Source: Hasllibacter sp. MH4015 (GTDB lineage: Bacteria > Pseudomonadota > Alphaproteobacteria > Rhodobacterales > Rhodobacteraceae). From it: a stretch of 64,000 nucleotides of DNA. The notes beneath the pieces are model-generated. The model was given only the letters and a program-made list of their open reading frames with translations, searched no databases and was not told where the DNA came from. The translations under genes and the position numbers were made by a program. The DNA lies in assembly GCF_020177575.1 (NCBI RefSeq), contig NZ_JAHTBK010000001.1, forward strand, positions 3,364,001 through 3,428,000, in the 5' to 3' direction. Positions 13,462-22,276 of this stretch are shown here, one piece after another (within the stretch, counting starts at the first letter, position 1; each line of letters starts with the position of its first letter).

Positions 13462-15851
13462 CAGCGTTCCTGTGCGAAAATCTGTGTCAAACGGGCGGGC
13501 GGAATGCGGGCAAGGCGAAGCGTCGGGCCAAGTGCGGCCAACCCCGCCGCAAGAAGCGCCAAAAGAAACAGGCGCAGCCATTCGCCGGGGAACACTTGCA
13601 TCGGCAGGCGCCATCCGAATGCCTCCACGTTCACCAGTGCCAGCAGCACCCAAGCCAGCGCAAGCCCGACGGGCAAGGCGAACAGGAACGTCACGCAAGC
13701 AAGGGCCAAACTTCGCGCCATTTCCACGCGGGCCAGCGTGGCGCGCGACGTCCCGATGGCCCAGATCGGGGCCAGTTGCGGAAGGCGAAGGTTGGCCAGT
13801 GTCAGAAAACTTGTCAGAAGCGCGATCCCCGCAACGCCAAGGGTCAGAACGTTCAGCGCCCCGGTCACGCGGAACGTCTGATCGAACACGTCGATGGAGA
13901 AGGCCTTGACCTGCGCCTGATTCGTGACCGCGTCCGTCGGCAAACCGAAGTCGGTGCGCAATCGCGTGGCCAGGGCCGGTGCGTCTCCCGGCGCGATACG
14001 AATGGCGAAGCGGAAGGGGCGGATATCAGGATAAGTCTCCGCCAAGCGCGTTAAGGACACAATCGCCTGTCCGTTTGGATTGCCGTAATCGGAGTAAATC
14101 CCGACAAGCGGAAGACCACCTGCGATGGGAATGATGTCCCCAAGGGCAAGCCCCTCCCGCCGCGCGGTTTGCTCGTTCACAAGGATCCCGGTCCCTGCGG
14201 CGACCTCTGCCCACGCGGTCGGCCTGGCGCTGAGGAACGGCCAGGCGTCGCGATAGGTGGCGTGGTCGACGACTCCGAAAACATCCGCGGGCCGCCCATA
14301 CAGACGCACGGGCGCGGACACGATAGGCAGGATCGCGTCAACTTCGGGTCCCAGGGCCTCCATCAGGATCGCGGCTTCGTCGGCACTGGGCGCGGTCACG
14401 TAAAGCTCGGAGGCAAGTCGCTGATCGAGCCAGCCCAGGAACGTCGCGCGGAACGATCCGACCATCGTGGATACCCCGATATTTGCCGACAGTGCCAAGA
14501 GCAGGGCCATGAGGGCCAATGACAAGCCCGGTATCTGCTGGCGCGTATCGGCCACGACCCACTCCGCGAAGGGTGATTTGGGTCGGATTAAGCGCAAGAG
14601 CCCGGTCATTAAAGACGGAAGCGCGAGGGCAGCCCCAATCAACAGCGCAGCGAGACAGGCGAAGGCGGCGTAAAGGCCCGTGCCGAAGGCAGCGAGGCAG
14701 AAAGCCGCCGCGAACAGGCCAAGGGCGGAGAGGCCCTGAAATCGCAACGTCCGCCCCGAGGCCTGCGCCCAGGCCCGTGGCATGGCTGGTGCAAGCAATG
14801 GCATACGCGCGGTCCTTGCCATTGCCTGCGCCGCCGCAACGGCCGCGCCGAGAAGTGTGATCACAAGTGCGGCGATGGCCCAAACCGGATCAAAGCGGAG
14901 GATCCCCTCAATCTCTGCGCCGTAGAGACCCCGCAAGGTCCCCGCGACGCCGGGCATCAGGCTGGCGGCGATCAGATAGCCAAGAATTGTGCCTATCGCG
15001 CCGGACAGGGCCGCAATCAAAGCAAGTTCCAAACCCAACGCGGCCAGTACGGTCCTCAGCGGCACGCCCAGCGCGCGCAGGGTGCGGACCGCCGCGCGTC
15101 GCTGCTCGAATGCAAGGCCGATGGCTGCATGAACGATGAAAAGGCCGACCCCGAACGATAGAAGCCCAAAAGCGGTGAGGTTCAGGTGAAAGCTGTCGGT
15201 CAGCCGCGCGATGTCGCTGCCTGTCTCGGGCGGGCGAAGCACCAGGTCGGTTGCATCGACCAGCGCGGGCAGCCCGAACGGTTGCTCAGGCGCGACCAGC
15301 AGGTAGGAGGGATCGGATTGCCCAAGCAGGCGCGCGGCGGTGGAAATGTCCGTGATCGCGGCGGCGGGGGGAATATCCTCCCCCACGCTCAACGGCGGAA
15401 GCCCTTCGGGTAAGGGGCCGGAAAGCGTTTCTTCCGACACGAACAAGAAACCAGGCGCGGTGAAAAAGGCGGCGAGGTCAAGCGATTCATCCAGCGCGGG
15501 CGTTTGAGCCGATGGCGGCGCCGTCAGCGGGTCGATACCGAGGATACGCAATTGCCCATTCCCGTCCCGTACTTCGCCGGAAATCACGGGTGAAACGAGA
15601 TAGCCTTGGCCGCGCAGGGACAGGTACTCGGCTACCGGGATCGGTGTTCCGTCGTTCCGCTCCAACCGCGCCAGTTGATCCTGCCCCAGGACCGCCGCCG
15701 CGCGGTCATAGGCGGCGCGCGCCTCGGCATTGATGGCCTGCACCCCGGACCAAAGCGCCGTGGCGAGCGCCAGCCCAAGCGCCAGCATCAGAAGCTGGCC
15801 GGGATGGCGGCGCCAATGGGATGACAGGGTCTGAAGTGCGGTATAAAGCAT
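13461..15851 (-). CDS. FtsX/MacB-type ABC transporter permease (AttFG-like, duplicated)
   Basis: 796-residue permease with two FtsX-type halves. There is one N-terminal helix (LLMLALGLALATALWSG), an extracytoplasmic domain, three helices around residues 220-350, further helices near 375-420 and 450, a second external domain, and three C-terminal helices. This is the architecture of transporters that handle envelope lipids or lipoproteins or extrude molecules from the periplasm. ATG at 15851 is preceded by TTG at 15854, directly after the ATPase stop, so either could initiate. It forms one unit with the ATPase and the lipocalin protein. No substrate can be assigned. Confidence 0.85.
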   Translation of the reverse strand: MLYTALQTLSSHWRRHPGQLLMLALGLALATALWSGVQAINAEARAAYDRAAAVLGQDQLARLERNDGTPIPVAEYLSLRGQGYLVSPVISGEVRDGNGQLRILGIDPLTAPPSAQTPALDESLDLAAFFTAPGFLFVSEETLSGPLPEGLPPLSVGEDIPPAAAITDISTAARLLGQSDPSYLLVAPEQPFGLPALVDATDLVLRPPETGSDIARLTDSFHLNLTAFGLLSFGVGLFIVHAAIGLAFEQRRAAVRTLRALGVPLRTVLAALGLELALIAALSGAIGTILGYLIAASLMPGVAGTLRGLYGAEIEGILRFDPVWAIAALVITLLGAAVAAAQAMARTARMPLLAPAMPRAWAQASGRTLRFQGLSALGLFAAAFCLAAFGTGLYAAFACLAALLIGAALALPSLMTGLLRLIRPKSPFAEWVVADTRQQIPGLSLALMALLLALSANIGVSTMVGSFRATFLGWLDQRLASELYVTAPSADEAAILMEALGPEVDAILPIVSAPVRLYGRPADVFGVVDHATYRDAWPFLSARPTAWAEVAAGTGILVNEQTARREGLALGDIIPIAGGLPLVGIYSDYGNPNGQAIVSLTRLAETYPDIRPFRFAIRIAPGDAPALATRLRTDFGLPTDAVTNQAQVKAFSIDVFDQTFRVTGALNVLTLGVAGIALLTSFLTLANLRLPQLAPIWAIGTSRATLARVEMARSLALACVTFLFALPVGLALAWVLLALVNVEAFGWRLPMQVFPGEWLRLFLLALLAAGLAALGPTLRLARIPPARLTQIFAQER

Positions 15852-15854
15852 CAA

Positions 15855-16526
15855 TCAGGCCACGCTCAACGCGCCGAGGGTCAGGTGCATCCGCCGAGAC
15901 AGGCGATTGGCCAGACGCGGCGAATGGGTCACCATCAGAAGGCCGGCGTCAGTTTCCCGAACCAGATCGAGCAGCAAGGTGAGCACGCTGTCGCCCGTCG
16001 CTTCATCCAGATTACCGGTCGGCTCATCGGCCAGAATGAGGGCCGGGCGCGGGGCGAGGGCGCGGGCGATGGCCACGCGCTGCTGTTGCCCACCGGACAA
16101 TTGCTCCGGATAGCGGTGCAGCAAATCGGACAAGCCAAGCCGCCCGGAAAGCGCATCGCAGAACGCCGGATCATGGCGATCTGCAAGCCGCGCCTGAAGC
16201 GCGATGTTGGCCCCGACTGTAAGCGACGGGACAAGATTGAACTGTTGGAATACCAATCCGACGGAGTGCCGCCGAACCGCCGCGCGCGCGGCGTCATCCA
16301 TATCGCTGATGTCGCGACCGCCCAGCAGGATTTCCCCGCTGTCGGGCTGATCCAATCCGCCGGCCAGGTGCAGGAGCGTCGACTTGCCCGACCCACTCTC
16401 CCCGGTAAGGGCCAGGGTCTCACCTGCGTCTAGGTGGAGAGAGACGCCGTTCAGTACGTGCTGCGGTCCGTCATCGGATGGGTAGGATTTGCGGATGTCA
16501 CGCATATCAAGAAGTGTATTGGCCAT
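15855..16526 (-). CDS. ABC transporter ATP-binding protein (LolD/MacB type, AttE-like)
   Basis: 223-residue ATPase of the LolD/MacB family: Walker A GESGSGKST, Q-loop VFQQFNLVPSLT, signature LSGGQQQR, Walker B LILADEPTGNLD and H-loop MVTHS. It powers the adjacent FtsX-type permease. The ATG at 16526 is the family start; the frame stays open upstream over the N-terminal part of the divergent hydrolase gene, but that extension has no similarity. First gene of the operon 16526 to 12409. The divergent hydrolase start is about 105 bases away, so promoters for both lie between. Confidence 0.92.
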   Translation of the reverse strand: MANTLLDMRDIRKSYPSDDGPQHVLNGVSLHLDAGETLALTGESGSGKSTLLHLAGGLDQPDSGEILLGGRDISDMDDAARAAVRRHSVGLVFQQFNLVPSLTVGANIALQARLADRHDPAFCDALSGRLGLSDLLHRYPEQLSGGQQQRVAIARALAPRPALILADEPTGNLDEATGDSVLTLLLDLVRETDAGLLMVTHSPRLANRLSRRMHLTLGALSVA

Positions 16527-16631
16527 GGCTGGGATGTAGCAGGCGAACGCGGTCAAGAAACCCCTCACCCAAGACCGATTGCGGGGAAGGACGGAATTGC
16601 CGCAGATTGCGCAGATGAGGAGGCGAAAGAC

Positions 16632-17429
16632 GTGATCACGGATTGGGACGATGCCTATGCCAATGGCGCGCATATCGACGGGGCCGATGACATCGTCGCC
16701 GATTGGTCCCGGCGCGCGAGTGCCTTTCGTTCCGCGACGGAGAGTGAGCAGATCTGCGGCGACGCGAACACCCGCCCCTTCGTTGACCTCTATCGGCCCA
16801 AATCGCCAACGCAGGGTCTGACGATTATCGTTCACGGTGGATATTGGATGGCGTTTTCCGGTCGGGATTTCGCCCACTTGGCCCGTGGCGCCTTCACACG
16901 GAAGCAGGCCGTGGCAATGGTGACCTACCGGCTGGCACCCGAGGTGTCCGTGCCCGCCATCACGCAGGACGTCGCGCGGATGGTTTGCGAAGCGGCGAAG
17001 CGCGTCAATGGGCCGATCCGGTTGGTCGGCCATTCCGCCGGCGGGCATCTGGTTACCCGGATGCTGTGCGCGGGCGTCCTGCCGAACGACATATATGCGC
17101 GCATCGCCCACGTGACCTCCATCTCTGGCCTCCACGACCTACGGCCATTGATGCGCACCGCGATGCGCGACACCTTGCACCTGACCGGCGACATCGCCTG
17201 CACCGAAAGCCCTGCGCTGCTGTGCCCCGTCCAAGGCGCGCGCGTCACCTGCGTTGTGGGCGAGAGGGAACGTCCGGAATTCATCCGGCAGACGGCGTTG
17301 CTGGCGAATATCTGGCATGGATTGGGTGCGAGGATGCGAGACGTTCGCATCGACAACGCGCATCATTTCAACGTTATCGACGGGCTGGAACAACCCGATA
17401 GCGCTCTGATGGACCTGGTCTTGAGCTGA
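16632..17429 (+). CDS. Alpha/beta hydrolase, kynurenine-formamidase/carboxylesterase-like
   Basis: 265-residue esterase-type hydrolase. The HGGYW oxyanion motif and GHSAGGH nucleophile elbow are those of kynurenine formamidase-like and hormone-sensitive-lipase-like enzymes; the catalytic His is probably in NAHHFNV near the C-terminus. If it is an arylformamidase it would convert N-formylkynurenine to kynurenine, but no other kynurenine gene is nearby, so only the class is firm. GTG at 16632 was chosen because GAGGAGG at 16617-16623 sits 8 bases upstream; a longer frame begins at 16434 inside the opposing ATPase. It converges with a MarR gene (3-base gap). Confidence 0.8.
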   Translation: MITDWDDAYANGAHIDGADDIVADWSRRASAFRSATESEQICGDANTRPFVDLYRPKSPTQGLTIIVHGGYWMAFSGRDFAHLARGAFTRKQAVAMVTYRLAPEVSVPAITQDVARMVCEAAKRVNGPIRLVGHSAGGHLVTRMLCAGVLPNDIYARIAHVTSISGLHDLRPLMRTAMRDTLHLTGDIACTESPALLCPVQGARVTCVVGERERPEFIRQTALLANIWHGLGARMRDVRIDNAHHFNVIDGLEQPDSALMDLVLS

Positions 17430-17432
17430 GTG

Positions 17433-17867
17433 TCAGAGGCGCTCGTAAAGGCCGCTTACCGCGGTCTTGAGTTGCGCCCGATCCTCGGGGCCCAGCGCGT
17501 CCAGCATCTTGCTTTCGGCGGCGTGGGCCGCTGACCGCAGGCGCGTGACCTCCACCATGCCCTTTTCGGATAGGCGCACGACAAGCCGACGGCGATCCGA
17601 TTTGTCCCGGATGACCGAAATCATGTCCAGATCCTCAAGCCGGCGCTGGGCGCGGCTGACCCGGGCGGCATCCATGGCGGTCAGGATGCACAAGTCGTGA
17701 GAGGAACAGGGCTGATGCGTCGGAAGGGTCATCATGATGCGCCATTCCGGCACCTGAAACCCGGCGTCTTCCATCACTTGCCCGAACAGGTTCGAGGCGA
17801 TGACGGACATCTGGAAAGGCAGAAATTCCGTCAGATCGAAGGTCAGGGATTGGGATTGGTCTTTCAC
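17433..17867 (-). CDS. MarR-family transcriptional regulator
   Basis: 144 residues, normal for MarR dimers. The winged helix-turn-helix is visible from about residue 45 (EWRIMMTLPTH) through the recognition region DAARVSRAQRRLEDLD and the wing DKSDRRRLVVRLSEKG. The start is GTG with GAGG about 8 bases upstream. It is divergent from serC with about 300 bases between, and a hairpin-forming palindrome in that spacer could be its operator; target and ligand are unknown. Confidence 0.88.
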   Translation of the reverse strand: MKDQSQSLTFDLTEFLPFQMSVIASNLFGQVMEDAGFQVPEWRIMMTLPTHQPCSSHDLCILTAMDAARVSRAQRRLEDLDMISVIRDKSDRRRLVVRLSEKGMVEVTRLRSAAHAAESKMLDALGPEDRAQLKTAVSGLYERL

Positions 17868-18104
17868 GGCCGGGACCTCATGATCGTGCGCCCGAGGGCC
17901 AATACAACTTTAACGATAGCGGATATCGGCCATACGGCGCAAGAAAAATGTAAACCTGGCTAGACAGATCGGCGGATCTGCGACCTTCGCCGCGCGCTTG
18001 CTCCTTTCGGCCCGTGAATTCGGGTGTTTCCGATCGGGAACACGGATCTGCGGTTTTTGGCCGAAACCGACGCTTTGGACGCGCATTCCGTCTTGCGAGC
18101 CGGG
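17868..18104. other. MarR-serC intergenic region with stacked inverted repeats
   Basis: No gene seen. Inverted repeats: CCCG (18011-18014)/CGGG (18021-18024); GTGTTTCC (18024-18031)/GGGAACAC (18036-18043) around GATC, nearly perfect with one G-T pair; CGGTTT (18051-18056)/AAACCG (18064-18069). The first two share base 18024 and are mutually exclusive. The GATC-centred repeat could be a protein-binding palindrome, for example for the divergent MarR protein, or part of a longer serC leader. I could not identify a convincing -35/-10 pair. Confidence 0.4.
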
Positions 18105-18175
18105 GTCCACGCCCCTATCCCGATCCGTGGGACACCCCTCCCCAACGAGGGGCGCATATCTGTGAGGATACCAGT
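18105..18175 (+). ncRNA. Candidate serC leader RNA motif
   Basis: Two stems directly ahead of serC. Stem 1 pairs GTCC/ACG (18105-18111) with CGTGGGAC (18126-18133), one bulged G, with loop CCCCTATCCCGATC. Stem 2 pairs CCCCTC (18135-18140) with GAGGGG (18147-18152). They are followed by a purine-rich SD (GTGAGGA, 18162-18168) and the ATG at 18176. Position, size and a pyrimidine-rich loop fit the serC RNA motif described upstream of serC-serA in alphaproteobacteria, recognised from memory. Its ligand is not established, so calling it a riboswitch would be speculation; it may act on translation because it abuts the SD. Confidence 0.7.
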
Positions 18176-19342
18176 ATGACTACCACCAACCCGGCCACGC
18201 GGCCGGATCGCAAGCCTGCGAATCCACGTTTTTCGTCGGGCCCTTGCACCAAACCCCCCACCTGGACACCGGACGCCCTCCGCCAAGCCCCCGTTGGACG
18301 CTCGCACCGCGCCGCCGTCGGGAAAGGGTTGCTGAAATCCGTGATCGACACGACCGGCCAAATGCTTGGTGTGCCGGAAGGCTACAAGGTTGGCATCGTT
18401 CCGGCGTCCGATACGGGTGCGATGGAGATGGCGATGTGGTCGCTGCTGGGCGCGCGACCTTGCACGATGCTCGCCTGGGAAAGCTTTGGCGCGGGCTGGG
18501 TCACGGATGTGGTCAAGCAGCTGAAGTTGGACGCGACGGTGACCACTGCCGATTACGGCGAATTGCCTGATCTGGCCGCCGTGGATTGGGACACGGATGT
18601 CGTCTTCACCTGGAACGGCACAACCTCGGGCGTGCGGGTGCCGAATGGCGACGTGATCCCGGCGGACCGGGAAGGCCTGACGATTTGCGATGCAACGAGT
18701 GCCGCCTTCGCGCAGGACCTGCCGTGGGGCAAACTCGATGTCACCACGTTCAGCTGGCAGAAGGTGATGGGGGGCGAAGGTGCCCACGGGATGATTATCC
18801 TAAGCCCGCGCGCGGTTGAGCGGTTGGAAAGCTGCGCGCCTGCCTGGCCGCTGCCAAAGATCTTTCGCCTAACGAAGGGCGGTAAGCTGATTGATGGGAT
18901 CTTCGAAGGCGCAACCATCAACACGCCGTCCATGCTGTGCGTTGAGGATTACCACTTCGCGCTGGAATGGGCCGAAAGCCTTGGTGGCTTGCCGGCGTTG
19001 CACGCGCGAGCGGATGCGAATGCAAAAGCTGTCTGGGATTTTTGCGAGGCGCGGGACTGGATCGAGAACCTAGCTGTCGATCCGGCGACGCGGTCGAATA
19101 CATCCGTTTGTCTGAAATTCACCGATCCCCGAATCCAGGACGGCGCGGCCTTCGCCAAGGGCGTTGCGAAACGGATGATGGAGGAACATGCGGCCTTTGA
19201 TGTTGGGGCGTATCGAGATGCCCCTCCGGGTCTGCGCATCTGGTGTGGTGCGACGGTCGAGCTCTCGGACATCGAAGCGATGCTGCCGTGGCTCGACTGG
19301 GCGTTTCACGTCGAAATCGACGCGCAAGCCGCCGCTGCCTGA
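18176..19342 (+). CDS. serC: Phosphoserine aminotransferase
   Basis: PLP enzyme converting 3-phosphohydroxypyruvate plus glutamate to O-phosphoserine; homologues also serve pyridoxal phosphate synthesis. 388 residues of the alphaproteobacterial SerC type: [13 protein letters not shown] at the N-terminus, [10 protein letters not shown], and the PLP-lysine segment [18 protein letters not shown] at 18176 follows GTGAGGA by 7 bases; an upstream open frame would run through the leader RNA and is not credible. It forms an operon with serA 41 bases downstream. Glutamate for this reaction is the product of the GltBD enzyme also encoded in the window. Confidence 0.96.
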   Translation: MTTTNPATRPDRKPANPRFSSGPCTKPPTWTPDALRQAPVGRSHRAAVGKGLLKSVIDTTGQMLGVPEGYKVGIVPASDTGAMEMAMWSLLGARPCTMLAWESFGAGWVTDVVKQLKLDATVTTADYGELPDLAAVDWDTDVVFTWNGTTSGVRVPNGDVIPADREGLTICDATSAAFAQDLPWGKLDVTTFSWQKVMGGEGAHGMIILSPRAVERLESCAPAWPLPKIFRLTKGGKLIDGIFEGATINTPSMLCVEDYHFALEWAESLGGLPALHARADANAKAVWDFCEARDWIENLAVDPATRSNTSVCLKFTDPRIQDGAAFAKGVAKRMMEEHAAFDVGAYRDAPPGLRIWCGATVELSDIEAMLPWLDWAFHVEIDAQAAAA

Positions 19343-19383
19343 ACTCAAATAACCCAGATCCAATCTTTGAAGGAGTGCCTGAC

Positions 19384-20979
19384 ATGGCCCCCAAAGTCCT
19401 CGTCTCAGACAAGCTGAGCGAAACCGCCGTCCAGATTTTCCGCGACCGCGGCATCGACGTCACGTTCGACCCCACCATCGGCAAGGATAAGGACAAGCTT
19501 CTGTCCGTGATCGACCAATACGACGGCCTCGCCATCCGCTCCGCCACCAAGGTGACGGAAAAGATTATCGCCGCCGCGACCAACCTCAAGGTCGTGGGCC
19601 GGGCAGGCATCGGGGTCGATAACGTCGACATCCCCGCCGCATCGAAAAAGGGTATCATCGTGATGAACACGCCCTTCGGAAACTCCATCACCACCGCCGA
19701 ACATGCCATCGCGATGATGTTCGCCGTCGCCCGCCAAATCCCGGCAGCCAGCGTCTCCACCCATGACGGTAAGTGGGAGAAGTCGAAATTCATGGGGGTG
19801 GAATTGACCGGGAAGACCCTTGGCGTGATCGGCGCCGGCAATATCGGCTCAATCGTCATCGCGCGTGCCTTGGGTCTAAAGATGAAGGTGCTCGCCTACG
19901 ACCCGTTCCTGGGAGAGGAACGCGCGACGGAGATCGGCGTGACAAAAGTGGAGTTGGAAGAGCTTTTGAAGCGCGCCGACTTCATCACGTTGCATGTGCC
20001 GTTCACCGAGAAGACGGCAAACATCCTGTCCGCCGAGAATCTCGCCAAGACCAAGAAAGGCGTGCGCATCGTGAACTGCGCGCGCGGAGGCTTGGTGGAC
20101 GAGGCAGCCTTGGCCGACCTGCTGAAATCCGGCCATGTGGCGGGGGCCGCATTCGACGTGTTTGCGCAGGAACCGGCCACCGAGAACCCGTTGTTTCACT
20201 TGCCCAATGTCGTCGTCACGCCCCATCTGGGCGCGGCCACGACCGAGGCACAGGAAAACGTGGCCCTGCAAGTGGCCGAGCAAATGTCGGACTATTTGCT
20301 GACGGGGGCGGTTTCCAACGCGTTGAACATGCCGAGTGTCACCGCCGAGGAAGCCGCGATCATGGGGCCTTGGGTGAAACTGGCTGAGCATCTGGGGGCT
20401 TTCGTGGGTCAGTTGACCGATGAGCCGATCCAGAGCATCGAGGTGGTGTATAACGGCGTCGTCACGGGCATGAACCTCAAGGCGCTCGATTGTGCCGCGA
20501 TTGCCGGTGTGATGAAGGCGACGAACCCCGACGTGAACATGGTATCCGCGCCCGTTATCGCCAAGGAGCGGGGGATCGACCTGTCGCAGACGACACAGGA
20601 CAAAACCGGCGTGTTCGACGGCTATATCCGGCTTGTGGTGAAGACCGACAAGCGGGAACGGTCGATCGCCGGGACGGTGTTTTCCGACGGCAAACCGCGC
20701 TTCATCCAGATCAAGGGCATCAATATCGACGCGGAGATCGGGTCCCACATGCTCTACACAACGAACGAGGATGTCCCCGGCATCATCGGCGCGCTTGGGC
20801 AAACGATGGGCCAGAACGGCGTGAACATTGCTAACTTCACCCTGGGCCGCTCCGCCCGGGATGGGGAGGCGATTGCGCTTCTTTACCTGGATGAACAGCC
20901 ACCGGCGAAAGCATTGGAGGACCTGATGGCGACGGGCCTGTTCCAGCAGGTGAAACCCTTGCAATTCGACGCTGCCTGA
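19384..20979 (+). CDS. serA: D-3-phosphoglycerate dehydrogenase
   Basis: First step of serine synthesis: NAD-dependent oxidation of 3-phosphoglycerate. 531 residues, the long form. The substrate domain includes VVGRAGIGVDNVD, the NAD motif is GVIGAGNIGS, the catalytic Arg/Glu/His lie in NCARGGLVDE, FDVFAQEP and TPHLGAAT, followed by an intervening domain and a C-terminal ACT domain (about residue 455 on, EDVPGIIGALGQTM), the likely site of serine feedback control. AAGGAG at 19370-19375 is 8 bases before the ATG. It is co-transcribed with serC behind the leader RNA and ends at a clear intrinsic terminator. Confidence 0.97.
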   Translation: MAPKVLVSDKLSETAVQIFRDRGIDVTFDPTIGKDKDKLLSVIDQYDGLAIRSATKVTEKIIAAATNLKVVGRAGIGVDNVDIPAASKKGIIVMNTPFGNSITTAEHAIAMMFAVARQIPAASVSTHDGKWEKSKFMGVELTGKTLGVIGAGNIGSIVIARALGLKMKVLAYDPFLGEERATEIGVTKVELEELLKRADFITLHVPFTEKTANILSAENLAKTKKGVRIVNCARGGLVDEAALADLLKSGHVAGAAFDVFAQEPATENPLFHLPNVVVTPHLGAATTEAQENVALQVAEQMSDYLLTGAVSNALNMPSVTAEEAAIMGPWVKLAEHLGAFVGQLTDEPIQSIEVVYNGVVTGMNLKALDCAAIAGVMKATNPDVNMVSAPVIAKERGIDLSQTTQDKTGVFDGYIRLVVKTDKRERSIAGTVFSDGKPRFIQIKGINIDAEIGSHMLYTTNEDVPGIIGALGQTMGQNGVNIANFTLGRSARDGEAIALLYLDEQPPAKALEDLMATGLFQQVKPLQFDAA

Positions 20980-21029
20980 CACGCGGGACGTCACGTCCTA
21001 TTGGCGTGGCCCCCGATTCTGCGCTCTAA

Positions 21030-21060
21030 CCCTCCGCAACAGACACGCGGAGGGTTTTTT
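21030..21060 (+). terminator. Intrinsic terminator of serCA, overlapping the thiolase SD
   Basis: Perfect 8-base stem CCCTCCGC (21030-21037)/GCGGAGGG (21047-21054), 9-base loop, then six T (21055-21060). The thiolase ATG begins at 21062, and the right arm supplies its only good SD (GGAGG, 21049-21053). The element can therefore stop serCA transcription and also hide or expose the thiolase ribosome-binding site. Confidence 0.88.
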
Positions 21061-21061
21061 C

Positions 21062-22240
21062 ATGGACGATATTGTCATTCTGTCGGGCGCACGCACGGCC
21101 ATCGGCACATTCGGCGGGTCGCTGGCCAATACGCCGCCCATCGAATTGGGGAGCATTGCAGCGAAGGCCGCGCTGGACCGCGCCGGGGTGGACGGGGGCC
21201 AGATCGGCCATGTGGTCTTCGGCCATGTCATCAACACGGAACCACGCGACATGTACCTGAGCCGCGTGGCCGCGATGCAGGCGGGCGTGCCCGACACGGT
21301 GCCAGCGATGAACGTGAACCGCCTTTGCGGGTCCGGCGCGCAGGCGATTGTCTCTGTCATCCAGTCGCTGGCGTTGGGCGATGCGGAGTTCGGGCTGGCG
21401 GGCGGGGCCGAAAGCATGAGCCGGTCGCCTTACGTGATCCCGCAGGCGCGGTTCGGCCAGAAGATGGGGGATGTGAAGACACTCGACATGATGCTGGGCG
21501 CGCTGAACTGTCCGTTCGGGACCGGGCATATGGGTGTCACGGCGGAGAATGTCGCGGATGAGCATAATGTGACGCAGGAGCAGATGGATGCCTTCGCCAT
21601 GGCATCGCAGGAGCGCGCGGCCAAGGCAATTGATGAGGGCCGCTTCGCTGATCAGATCGTACCGGTGGAGGTTCGCGTGAAGCGGGACATGGTGCCGTTC
21701 GAAGTGGACGAGCATCCCAAGGGGACGTCGCTGGAGGCTTTGGCCGGTTTGCGCGCGGTGTTCCAGAAGGACGGGCGCGTTACGGCGGGGAATGCCAGCG
21801 GTATCAATGATGGTGCCGCGGCCTTGGTCCTCGCCCGCGCGGAGGCCGCGGAGAATGCGGGCCTCAAACCCAGGGCACGGGTGCTCGGCTACGCCCATGC
21901 CGGTGTACGGCCTGAGGTGATGGGCATTGGTCCGGTTCCCGCTGTAGAAAATCTACTGTCGAAGACGGGGCTTTCGGTAAGTGATTTTGATGTGATCGAA
22001 TCGAACGAAGCCTTCGCGGCGCAGGCGATCGCGGTGAATAAGGGCCTTGGCCTCGACCCGGATAAGGTGAACCCAAATGGCGGGGCGATTGCCTTGGGTC
22101 ATCCGGTCGGCGCGACGGGGGCGATCATCACGGTGAAGGCGCTCTACGAATTGGAGCGGATTGGAGGCTCCAAGGCACTAATCACGATGTGCATCGGCGG
22201 CGGTCAGGGCATTGCACTGGCCATTGAGCGGATCGAATAA
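21062..22240 (+). CDS. Acetyl-CoA C-acyltransferase (thiolase)
   Basis: 392-residue thiolase, normal length. Active-site residues: Cys89 in NRLCGSGAQA (acyl acceptor), His in GGAIALGHPVGATGA, and the second Cys in TMCIGGGQG. It condenses or cleaves acyl-CoA with CoA; the sequence does not decide between acetoacetyl-CoA synthesis (PhaA/BktB-like, for polyhydroxyalkanoate) and degradative use. No phaB or other partner is adjacent. The start lies one base after the serA terminator T-run, with the SD inside the terminator stem, so its transcript must start inside or upstream of the hairpin or come from read-through. It is convergent with pbpC. Confidence 0.92.
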   Translation: MDDIVILSGARTAIGTFGGSLANTPPIELGSIAAKAALDRAGVDGGQIGHVVFGHVINTEPRDMYLSRVAAMQAGVPDTVPAMNVNRLCGSGAQAIVSVIQSLALGDAEFGLAGGAESMSRSPYVIPQARFGQKMGDVKTLDMMLGALNCPFGTGHMGVTAENVADEHNVTQEQMDAFAMASQERAAKAIDEGRFADQIVPVEVRVKRDMVPFEVDEHPKGTSLEALAGLRAVFQKDGRVTAGNASGINDGAAALVLARAEAAENAGLKPRARVLGYAHAGVRPEVMGIGPVPAVENLLSKTGLSVSDFDVIESNEAFAAQAIAVNKGLGLDPDKVNPNGGAIALGHPVGATGAIITVKALYELERIGGSKALITMCIGGGQGIALAIERIE

Positions 22241-22276
22241 GGCGGAGGCCGGAGAACCGGCGGGGCCGGTCACGCC

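Noticed and set aside
11263-13881. 872-codon plus-strand frame across the hydrolase and lipocalin genes
   Set aside because: Very Arg/Gly-rich, crosses two well-supported genes in other frames, and resembles nothing.
22250-22263. GCCGG-AGAA-CCGGC hairpin between thiolase and pbpC
   Set aside because: No T-run follows on either strand; too short to call a terminator.
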